The notes below the pieces were generated by a model, which ran no database searches, had not been told where the DNA came from, and saw only the letters and a program-made list of their open reading frames with translations. Of a stretch of DNA of 33,602 nucleotides, positions 10,932-19,640 are shown piece by piece. Both the position numbers and the translations under genes were made by a program. Numbering within the stretch: position 1 is the first letter of the stretch; the number at the start of each line of letters is the position of its first letter. This DNA is from Haplomitrium mnioides. Lineage: Eukaryota; Marchantiophyta; Haplomitriopsida; Calobryales. The stretch covers positions 1-33,602 of the forward strand of contig JBNGIS010017169.1 of the NCBI GenBank assembly GCA_049999725.1. The letters run 5' to 3'.

Positions 10932-12356
10932 GGAAAGAGAGAGATTCAGTTTGGAACCAAACCCAAGGCAAAACTATCATGGGAAGAACCTCCATATCAA
11001 GGAGAAACTTGGACAATAGAGGAGTATACCTCAGACCAATCGGTAGAGTATGACGGGTCTGTATCAGAGTCTGAAGAGGAAGCTGATCAGAATCCAGAAT
11101 TGTGGTTACAAGAGGATGATACGCCAATTGTTCACTTAGCGGAAGAGTATTGTGAGGAACTAGGTGTTTATAATCCCACTTTTCCTGGTTGGACTAAAGA
11201 AGAATTTATTAAATGGAGTTTATGCAGTGATGAAAAAGGAGGCAACTTGGACATGTTCGCGTTATTTGCAGGTGAAGGAGAGAAAGTACATGGGCTGATT
11301 ATAGAGCAGATCACGATGCATAATGTGGTAAGAGAACAGTAATATGGTGCGATCCAAGTGAGTTTTAAGGATTCTGAAAAGATGTTATTTCTATGTAATG
11401 AACTGGATGAAGAAGAGAGACAAGTGTATAAAGCTCTCTTGACAGAGTTTCAAGATGTGTTTGCCTGGTCATATAAAGATTTAAAGTGAATACCTGCTGA
11501 ACTATGTGAGCATAGAATTTATTTGGAGGAGGGAGCTGTTCCTGTTAGACAGAGGTAGTACCGCCTGAATCCTAAATATTCTTTGCTAGTAAAGGAAGAA
11601 TTGGATAAACTATTGGCTGCCAACTTTATTTATGCAGTACCTTATAGTGAATGGGTGTCGCCAATAGTGATAGTCATGAAGAAAAATAGAAAAATTAGAG
11701 TGTGCTAAGATTTCAGGAAATTAAATTAGGCCACTAAAAAGGATTTTTATCCTTTACCATTTAATGACACTATCCTAGACCAGGTGGTAGGAGCGGAATG
11801 TTACACATTTTTAGATGGATTTTCTGGCTACAACTAGATGAGTATCCATCCTGAAGATAGACCGAAGACTACCTTCAATACAGACTGGGGAACACATGCT
11901 TATTATGTAATGCCTTTTGGGCTATGTAATGCCCTAACCACTTTTTAGAAGGCAATGACACAGATTTTTAAACTGTATCTGAGGGATTTCATAGAAATAT
12001 TTCTAGATGACTTTTGTGTATATGGATCAAAGTAGGATCATCATAGTCATCTGAGAAAGACTTTTGAGAGATGTAGATGGGGTCAGTTAGGATTGCACCC
12101 TAAGAAGAGTTTTAGTGCAATGAGTGAAGGGTTATTGTTGGGACATAGAGTCTCTAAGGATGGCATTGTTGTAGATGTGGACAAAGTGAAAATTATAAAG
12201 GAGGTTATGAGGCCCACAATAGTAACGGGAGTGAGAGAGTTTTTAGGAGCCACATGTTACTATAGAAGATTCATAGAGAACTACTCCTGGATAGCTTCTC
12301 CACTTACCGACCTGTTGCAGAAAAACATTGTTTTTCAGTGGGGAGCGGAGGCTTAG
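10932..12356 (+). pseudogene. Gypsy-1 pol linker and reverse transcriptase
   Basis: RT copies element RNA to DNA. An acidic linker, 10932-11340, leads to RT. The RT blocks are in order: VSPIVIVMKKN near 11650; C-x-DFRKLN near 11705; the FLDGFSGYN block near 11810; YVMPFGLCNA near 11910; and FLDDF near 12000, the equivalent of the YxDD catalytic box. All lie in one frame shared with the protease and RNase H. In-frame stops are TAA 11340, TGA 11487, TAG 11556, TAA 11706, TAG 11727, TAG 11835, TAG 11946, TAG 12033 and TAG 12354. Several fall where Gln is conserved, for example after GYN and after TF. Apart from these stops the domain looks whole. Confidence 0.92.
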
Positions 12357-12785
12357 ATAGCTTTTGATACGTTGAAAGAGAAAATTATTACAACCCCTAT
12401 TTTGAAACCTCCAGTTTGGGATAGGAAGTTCCATGTCTATGTGGATGTCTCTGCCTTTGCAATAGGCAGTGTATTGAATCAAAAAGATGAAGGTAAGAAA
12501 GACCATCCTATTTATTATACAAGTCAGAAGTTGACTGCAGTAGAGAAAAATTATTCAGTAATAGAGAGAGAAGCGTTGGGGCTGATATTTTCAATCAGGA
12601 AATTCAGACATTATCTGTTAGGGTATCCATTTGTGTTTCATGTGGATTATAATTCACTGAAATATTTAGTGAATAAACCTTATTTGTCTGGAAGGATAAC
12701 AAGATGGATGCTACTCCAGGAATTTGAGTTTGAAGTGGACGTGAGACCAGGAAAGTCACATCAGAATGCATATTTTCTATCCTGA
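12357..12785 (+). pseudogene. Gypsy-1 RNase H domain
   Basis: RNase H removes the RNA strand of the RNA-DNA hybrid. The domain continues the RT frame. The catalytic positions can be placed: Asp in YVDVSAFAIG, Glu in EREALGLI, Asp in HVDYNSLKYL. The fourth acidic residue, normally Asp in NADxLSR, is Tyr here (HQNAYFLS). The frame ends with TGA at 12783 where Arg (CGA) would be expected, and a frameshift follows directly. The D-to-Y change and the stop would disable it. Confidence 0.88.
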
Positions 12786-12789
12786 ATTC

Positions 12790-14096
12790 AAGACCAGCTG
12801 AGATAGATGATCTGAATGATAATTTTCCAAATGAGAACCTGTTCCCAATTGAGAAGAAAGGGGAGGAGAACCCCTGGTACAAAGAGATTTGGGTATATTT
12901 AGAAAGGTCTATTTTGCCTTCTGGATTGAATAAAGAAGAAGAGGTAGTATTTTTCCAGAAGGTGGCGCCGTATACCATCTATAAATGAGTGTTATATAAG
13001 AAAGGGTCTAATGATATTTTGAGACGTTGTTTAGGCCCTAGTGAAATTAAGAAGGTGATAGCTGCATTACACGATGATGAAGTAGGTGGACACTATGCCA
13101 TACGCAATATTGTGGAGAAGATTCACGAGGCAAGCTATTGGTGGCCTACAATGTACAAGGATGTAAAGAGTTATATTCAGAGTTGTGACCCATGTCAGAG
13201 TGGGGAAACCAATAGCAAGCAGCCATTGGCCACTTACACCTATTTTACCTTTGGCTCCATTTGAGAAATGGGGTATTTATTTTGTAGGACCTATCACACC
13301 AGTGTCCAGATATTATAAAAATAGAAATATATTAGTGTGTACAGATTATGCTACCAAATGGGTGGAAGCAAAAGCTACTCAAAGAGATGGAGCAGTGGAA
13401 GTTGCTAACTTCCTGTTAGAAAATATAATCACGCGATTTGGTTGTCCTTTAGAATTGATCAATGACAGGGGGACTCATTTTCTGAATGAGGCAATTCAGA
13501 GCCTTATCGATACCTGCATGATTAAACACAGAAAAACAACTCCATATAACCCGAAAGCGAATGGACACACTGAAAGAGTTAATGGATTGTTATGAAAGAT
13601 ATTGACAAAGATTAGTACAACATACTCAGCTTTGTGGGCGTACAGAACAGCAAAGAAAGTAACTATGAAGCAGACGTCGTTCTATTTGGTATATGGTACT
13701 CATTCATTAGTACCAGTGGAATGGGATGTGCCTTCTATCTTGATTGCTAAAGAAGAACGTATGTTAGACGAGGAAAGTTTATTGAAGAGAATGATGGACT
13801 TGGTCAAGCTGGAGGAAGAAAGAGTTCAGGCTCTTGCTGAAACTGAAAAAGTCCAGAACAAGCGTAAAGAAGGCTATGATTCCAAGCTTAAAAAGGTGAA
13901 TATTTCTGAAGGGGATCTGGTGCTTCTGTATGATAGTCGTTATTTTTTATTCCCGGGGAAACTTCATGTAAGATGGATGGGACCTTATGTATTATCAAAA
14001 ATTTATGAAAATGGATCATTGGAGTGAAAGACTTTAACGGGAGAAGTGTTAGAAACAAGAGTCAACGGATCAAGAGTGAAATGGTACTATTTGTGA
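12790..14096 (+). pseudogene. Gypsy-1 integrase
   Basis: Integrase joins element DNA to the host. A linker (12790-12985) leads to an HHCC zinc finger, 12989-13264, with HDDEVGGHY and CDPCQSG and the usual SYWWPTMYKDV between. A frameshift near 13190-13260 leads to the core, 13185-13595. The first catalytic Asp, normally in WGIDFVGP, is Tyr (GIYFVGP); the second is in NDRGTHF and the Glu is in HTERVNG. After a TGA the same frame gives 13602-14027, covering the YNGTxH-type region and the C-terminal GKLHVRWMGPYVL fold. Another TGA at 14025 precedes VNGSRVKWYY. There is no chromodomain. The missing Asp, the frameshifts and the stops make it inactive. Confidence 0.9.
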
Positions 14097-14120
14097 ACGC
14101 TTGCGAGGACATTGTGCGAT

Positions 14121-14132
14121 CGAGGAGGGGGC
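14121..14132 (+). other. Gypsy-1 polypurine tract
   Basis: CGAGGAGGGGGC lies directly before the 3' LTR. It would resist RNase H and prime plus-strand DNA synthesis. Position and composition fit the gypsy pattern. Confidence 0.8.
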
Positions 14133-14134
14133 TA

Positions 14135-16635
14135 TATGAGAGCATAGTTCCAAATAGAAGGTCAAAAACAGCTTGAAGGAGTTCTTTTCTGCGCGGTGGA
14201 GTAAGAAGGAAATGGTAAAGCTTTAATTTTGTGTATAACAAGTGTAAAGTTGTAAAACTTAAGGGTAAGAGGAAATTTTAGATACAATTGGCCAAGGAGA
14301 GAAGGCTAGGTGATGAGGAAGTTGATTTCTTTTTCAGAGGAGGAGAAAAAAAAATATTTTGGAAAACTAATCTAAGTATTGAGGCCCAGCTAACCCCAAT
14401 CTATTTCTATCTATTGTATATGTTGGTGGACAGCTTGCCCATGAGCCAGATGAAGTGTATCGAATGACAGCTGCCGATGCTCTGAACTAGGTCCATCTAG
14501 GGGCAAGAAGAAGTGGTGGCCTTACACCCCATAAGGGGGTGCCTCTCGAAAGGAAGAGAGTGTCAAATCATTATATATTGCTTCTAAGTTATTGGGAAAC
14601 ACTTATGGGATATTTGGAATGAATATGGGAAGGCCATCTATGAAGAAATGCTTTTGTGAGGAGGAGGATCTCCTACAACGAAGGAAGTTGCAGCACTGAT
14701 GTGCAATGTGGAGGAAGAGATCAGTTCAACAATGAAGATGAATCCTTTACAAATTGAAATATGGAGAAGATTTTTGCGTGGAAGAAAATTGTATCATATT
14801 GAATGCATCAAGTATGCGCATTCGCGAGTTGGGAAGAATTTTTGGATATTTCGAAGGTATGGTTTCTAGCTTCTCAGCAGACAAGATAAAAAAGGCAGGA
14901 TTCAGAAGTGAAAAATTGTCCTGCACGCAAGTCCTGTTGTGGAAATTCTATAATCAGAAATGCAGTCCTATGGAGAAATTGATCTCTGCTGTGTGAGACC
15001 TCCTACAGGTTGCCAACTGAGAGGTCCGAGAGGAATTCATGTGTGTGAAAATCCCCTGTAAACTCTTGTGAAGAAATTAAGGTGAAAGGAGGTCCTAAAG
15101 ATGAAGGTAAAATACGAGGAGATCCATGGAAGAATTGACTTGCAAACAGTCAACCTATGACGAAAATGTTATTTGCGATGAGGATGTGCGAGGTGGCCTG
15201 CGAATCAATCCTCAATGGAGAGGAGCCTTACAAATTGAAGGAAGGATTGACCAACATTGAAGATCCCTCTGAAGAAATTGAATGTTATGACAAATTTTAA
15301 GGAATAAACCCGCGTCCAACGATTCCTGATGCGATGAAGTGAAATAAGAAGAACGAAGATACTTGGAGAAATTGATCTATGGAGAATTGAAGCGATGCTG
15401 CGAGTAGATCTGCGTGAGTGTGTGGCACAAAAATATGAGGGAAGGAAATCGATCAGAGATAAATGATCGGATATGATGAAGGTTTGCAAAGGACTGTTGC
15501 GAAGTGGAAATTGATCCAGCTATTTGGGCGACTTGTTTGAAAATGAAAGTGGAATTAGATTTTAAAAGGAACAAGTTTGATTTGAAAATGAAGGAAGGAA
15601 GGTCTGTGAGTCTGAAAGACGGATCGGAACCAAGCCCTGTGATGTGGGGTGCCCCAGCTAAAGGGGATCCGAGGTGAGTTCGAAGTGGGGATCTGTGGGA
15701 TCCGATGGGTGTCCGTGTGGGTATCCATTGTGGGGAGCCTCGGTTAAGAGGGTTCCAAGTAGGGCTACAAAGTGGAATCCCCAGTTAAAAGGGATCCGTT
15801 CCGAGGTAGTCGACGGATCGTAAGCAACGGATTGGAAAGGCGAAACAGTGACTAAGTGAAATGGTGATAAGCAAAGCGGTGACTTGTCAGCATTCTGCGT
15901 GATTGAGGATTGTTGTAGAAGAACAACTATGAAGCAAAGTTTGAAGGGCAAAACGGATCTTTATCCTGGTTTTGGTGTTGATTGTGGAAGTCGAACTGAA
16001 ATTTCAAAAGTTCAAAAAGTCGAAACAGATGCTCGATGGAATTTGAGAAGTTTGAAATCGAAAAGAGAGGAAATGAAGAGTTAGTGAAAGTTTGAAAATT
16101 AGCATAAGAACAATTGTTAGTAATTAGTTCTTATTGTGAGTGAAGTTAGTATAAGTTAGTGAAAACGAGTTGTTTAGCTTAAGAAAAAATTGTGAGTTGA
16201 TAGTTCTTATTGGAAGCTTAGTGAGAAAGAGTTAGCCTAGGAAGAGAAGTAAGTTAGTTTTTTTGAACTGTTGCTTGTCAGTTGAGCAAAACAGGGGGTA
16301 CAAGCCTGTTGGCGAGTTCCCGTTCTGCTGGGTTGTCTCATTGTACATTAGTGCTTCAAGTAAAATTCATGAGATTCTTGTCTGTGAGGTCTCTTGCTCT
16401 TGTTGGAAATTGCATATTCAAAATGAGAAGTATGATGAAGGAACAAGGATTTGAAGTTAGATTTGGTTGGTGAATGTTCTCCAGGTTTTCAATTGAAGAA
16501 ATCAGACAGATTGCATTAAAGAAGCACATGTCACGGGGTACCTGAGTGTTTTCTGCTGGTGGGTATGGGTTATGAGTTCCAAGTTGTAATCTATGGGAGG
16601 TTTAGTGGCAAGTCAATTATGCTTTGAGTTCTGTT

Positions 16636-16669
<34 letters not shown>

Positions 16670-17344
16670 ATGTGTTAAATTTTATGGAGAGACCCTTTTG
16701 TGATTCTCCAATTAGTGGATGCTGGTTGGTGGGTTGCAATAGAGCAAGGAGTGCTCAAGATTGTGTGTGCCTATGGAATAGGTAGGCATTTCACAAACAA
16801 AAAAAGTAGTGGATGTTGGAGGAACAATAGTTGGATGTGAGATCAAGAGGATCGTTCCATAGCTGAGTTCTCAACACCAAGATCTAGGGTATATTGGGTT
16901 GGAGTGGCCTGAGTATCTAGCTTGAGGGAAGTGAAGTGGTTTAATGAAGGTAGGCACTCGAGTGTTGGTTTGAGAGTTTCAAGCAAGTTGGGAAACTGGT
17001 TGCTTGGGAACATCTATGATACAACTCAAGTTTAAAATCAGCATGTACATCAGTTTTCTTATCCTAGAGATGTCAATCATGCAATTTGTGTGATTCTTGG
17101 CTGTTGTTCTAGTATGTTGAGCAGTTAGAAGTGCTTGTATGTGTTATTTAGAGGAGAGAGGGTTGTCAGACCTAGAGAAGGAGAGCGGTCCATCTCTGAA
17201 TTGACAGAGTGCAGTTTCAAAACTCTTTAAAGAATATGAAAAGTCTATAAAATCAATTTAAGAGTAGATTTCTATATAGATCTTGCATGGTTCGATCTTT
17301 GGTTGCGATTTTCGGAGCTAGAGTGCCACTGCTGTGCTAGGACA
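14135..17344 (+). repeat. Gypsy-1 3' LTR (3210 bp)
   Basis: Aligned with the 5' LTR it starts TATGAGAGCATAG, so the initial TG has become TA. It ends GCTAGGACA immediately before CAAAT. It matches 5016-8214 throughout, with scattered substitutions and small indels. An 80-codon open stretch at 14754-14996 is shifted in the 5' copy (ggacagg against ggcagg near 5777), which argues against a conserved protein. Confidence 0.92.
16639..16666 (+). repeat. (TG)14 microsatellite in the 3' LTR
   Basis: Fourteen TG units lie here. The matching place in the 5' LTR (7523-7532) has five units. The change therefore arose in one LTR after insertion. Confidence 0.95.
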
Positions 17345-17349
17345 CAAAT
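17345..17349 (+). repeat. Target site duplication (right), CAAAT
   Basis: This is identical to 5011-5015 and directly follows the final CA of the Gypsy-1 3' LTR. Confidence 0.9.
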
Positions 17350-17742
17350 GTGGGATAGAAACCAGACCCCTATGGATGATCTATTTTCATTCTCTGTATC
17401 ATAATCAATAGACAATGATACACCTAACTCTTTATCCCTACAAGAAGCACAATCCAGAACTGATTAGCCCCAATGGGAGACAACCGTAAATTCGAGGACA
17501 ATTGACCATGCGTCGACCAAATTGGTCAAGGCTTTATCAAGGGCGAGAGAATTAAACACATTGCCCCTAAATTCTCTTACACCCATAAGCAACAAGGTGA
17601 CAAAATAAATGTTCAATGGATAACAAGCAAAGACAACAGAGCAGATATCTTCACCAAACCCCTTCCACTTGCTCTGCACATAGCACATACTCAAGGGCTT
17701 GGTTTAAGAAGATTATCTGAACTACACCAAAATAGAAAATAA
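17350..17742 (+). pseudogene. copia RNase H C-terminus, with RT deleted
   Basis: This is the right-hand part of the copia pol gene. At 17350-17480 it has the start of the RT region (TPNSLSLQEAQSRTD, then TAG, then PQWE), corresponding to the copia 'xxEAxxxPDWxxW' entry to RT. From 17494 it has the RNase H end: an EDN box with a TGA after it, then FIKGERIKHIAPKFSYTH, INVQWITSKDNRADIFTK, and a TAA at 17740. The whole RT body and the first RNase H half are missing between about 17480 and 17494. The frame agrees with that of 4705-5015 across the Gypsy-1 insertion. The KHI...VQWI...ADIFTKPLP series is diagnostic of Ty1/copia. Confidence 0.88.
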
Positions 17743-18208
17743 TGATTGCTTATATTTTCTTTTCTCTAACCTTTAGTCATGAAGATAAAAGCTTGCAAAT
17801 TCAGTCATTTCTATTTGAAAATATCTAATTTGTCTGAAATGTCATACAGATAATGACAAGAGCATATTATATCAGAAGCTGACATCACTTCTCAGCTTTT
17901 AAGGCTAATATCCTTTTTCAGACAGATCTCCAAGATATAAGTACAAAGGACGCAACGACACAACAATACAACTACAAAGGACGCAACAACACCACATATT
18001 AGCTTTACTATAAAAGCAACATTTTGACATTTTGTTATTTACACACACTCGACACTATATTATTATGTTTCTACCTATCAAATATGTGGTGGCACTCTTT
18101 CCTTTGGAAGAAAGTGGGAGGGTTTTAATGAAACCACACATATATAGGATTCCAAATAGGACTTGCATAGAATATAGTCATAGGATGGCTGATTACTAGA
18201 AGAAGAAT
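17743..18208 (+). other. copia 3' untranslated region
   Basis: No coding signal. It lies between the pol stop and the polypurine tract. It holds a short direct repeat, tacaaaggacgcaac, near 17942 and again near 17973. Confidence 0.6.
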
Positions 18209-18222
18209 CAGCCAAGAGGGAG
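18209..18222 (+). other. copia polypurine tract
   Basis: CAGCCAAGAGGGAG directly precedes the 3' LTR. AAGAGGGAG followed by TGTTA is a common plant copia arrangement. Confidence 0.75.
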
Positions 18223-18332
18223 TGTTATTAGAACATATATACACCATATGTAAGTAGGTCATACATGAATCATTCTACTCATCCGTATAGAGACTCCCGT
18301 GTGTAGGTGTGTGCGGCATTCATGCAATAACA
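18223..18332 (+). repeat. copia 3' LTR (110 bp)
   Basis: It starts TGTTATT and ends AATAACA, a perfect 7-bp terminal inverted repeat with TG...CA ends, and it follows a good polypurine tract. The next five bases are ACTCT, which would be the target duplication; the left partner was not identified because the copia 5' end is not recognisable. Confidence 0.65.
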
Positions 18333-18550
18333 ACTCTAGTTTATTATTATTTTTACTATTAATTTATTATTTTTATCCCTTTTCCTTTTCTCTTTCCCCC
18401 TTTCCTTTTCTCTCCTTCTTCCCCTTTCTTTTTTTTTTCTCCCCTTCTTCTTTCTCTTCTCTTCTCTCTCCATTTCCCTTCTCTCTTTTTCCCCCTTCTC
18501 TTTCCTTCTCCTTGTTTTCCCTTCCCCCTTCTATCATCATCACAAAAGCA
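18333..18550. repeat. Pyrimidine-rich low-complexity tract
   Basis: After a short AT-rich stretch, about 18375-18530 is almost entirely C and T on the plus strand (runs of tttcc, cttct, ccctt). Open reading frames here on either strand are products of low complexity. It could be flanking DNA or part of an unidentified LTR. Confidence 0.8.
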
Positions 18551-19640
18551 CGAGAAGGAGGAGGGACATTGGATTAGGCGAGGAGGATCAAACAAGCTGG
18601 AGGACAATTGAGTAGAGTGCTGGGAGGATGGCATCGAGAGCAGGATTGGATCAAGGAGAGGATTGGATCAAGGAGAGGGCTGGATCAAAGAGAGGGCAAG
18701 ATCGAGCAAACATATGACCGCGAGGGGGATTGAATTGTCACTGAAATTGAGAGGGGGGCTGAAGCGCGAGGGAGGAAAATTGAGTCGAGAGGAAGATGAA
18801 ATTGACTAGTAAGGGCCATGGGACGGAATCGTAGAGGCCAGAGGATGAATCAAGAAAGGGTTGAGGACAAAGAGGAATCATCCACGAAGGATGGGAGATA
18901 TGAATCGCAATGTAGAGAGGTTTTGGTGGAATCAATTGGATCTGGTAGAGGAGTTGAATCAAATACAAAGAGGAGGGTGGAAACACACTGCAGGAGAAAA
19001 TTTTGAGGATAGAGAGCAAGGAGAATCGAATGCAAGCCTGGAGGCGCTGGAGAAGGACGGGATCAATGAGGGAGGATTGTGCATGGAGGAGGTGGATTAG
19101 AAGGAATTGATCACAGGAAGTGATCGTAGAGGGAGGGGATTTGGATGCACAAAGAAAATAGATCGTAAGGAGGGAGCCATAGAAGAATCAATCGAGCAAA
19201 GGAATTGGATCAAGAGAGGTAGGATTTGAGACAAGGGAAAAATAATCGCAGGCAGGAGTCGATCGAGAGAGTGGCAAGCGTGTGGGGAGAGTTCGTCGTA
19301 GATAGAGTTTGATTGTGAGGGGAGGTGGCTACATGATAGGGAATCGTGATAGGGAGAACAAGGATTGAATGCACGTGTAAATAGGATGGATTCGTAGGAG
19401 GGAGGATTGATCGCCAAAAAGAGAGGTTTGGATTGGACAAGGAATCAAGATTACGCAAGGAGGAGAAAAATCGAGCGGGGACAGGAATCGATCGAGCTTG
19501 GGAATTGATTGCAAGTTGAGAGAAAAGTTGACCATCGATGAGGCAGAGATACAAGAAATTGGTAGCAGGAAGGATTCATTGCAGCTCTTAACAGACAAGC
19601 CTTTATCAGCTCAAAGAGTTTCTTATCGAGCAGATTTTGA
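18551..19640. other. Purine-rich region, unidentified
   Basis: About 1 kb of plus-strand A/G-rich sequence, rich in gatcga, ggatca and aggag words. At 18643-18696 there are three adjacent 18-bp units of the type gattggatcaaggagagg. The switch from a pyrimidine-rich tract to a purine-rich one resembles the interior of a long LTR, but I found no matching partner in the window. Several overlapping open frames on both strands follow from the skewed composition and none resembles a known protein. Confidence 0.6.

Larger units (their letters stand above)
5016..17344 (+). mobile_element. Gypsy-1: structurally complete Ty3/gypsy element with 3.2-kb LTRs
   Basis: All structural parts are present in order: 5' LTR, tRNA-Asp-type primer site, gag, protease, RT, RNase H, integrase, polypurine tract and 3' LTR, flanked by CAAAT. 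RNase H precedes integrase, the Ty3/gypsy order. No chromodomain is seen, and the integrase end (GKLHVRWMGPYVL, then VNGSRVKWYY) resembles the non-chromovirus Athila/Tat group, as does the tRNA-Asp primer site; the group assignment is inference. Both LTRs are intact but differ by many substitutions and small indels (by eye about one base in ten), and all genes carry stops, so the copy is old and non-autonomous. Confidence 0.93.
2310..18332 (+). mobile_element. Decayed Ty1/copia element, split by Gypsy-1
   Basis: Gene order is gag, protease, integrase, linker, RNase H and 3' LTR, which is the Ty1/copia order (integrase before RT/RNase H). The element occupies 2310-5015 and 17350-18332; Gypsy-1 fills the gap with CAAAT duplicated on both sides. 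The 3' LTR is only 110 bp, which would suit a short-LTR plant copia lineage such as Ale/Retrofit; that lineage call is inference. RT and the first part of RNase H are missing, the gag start codon has become GTG, and several frames are shifted, so the element is dead. No 5' LTR was recognised. Confidence 0.85.

Noticed and set aside
10563-12785. A changed genetic code with TAA/TAG read as Gln
   Set aside because: TAA and TAG do fall at Gln positions, but TGA also falls at Arg positions, stops and catalytic losses occur together, and all elements around are decayed plant-type retrotransposons. Mutation explains all three codons.
18299-18634. Open frames on both strands at 18299-18634
   Set aside because: They come from the pyrimidine-rich tract (Ser/Pro/Phe/Leu on one strand, Arg/Lys/Glu/Gly on the other).
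18738-19600. Several overlapping frames of 80-110 codons on both strands
   Set aside because: Purine-rich composition with few stop codons; no motif and no consistent frame.
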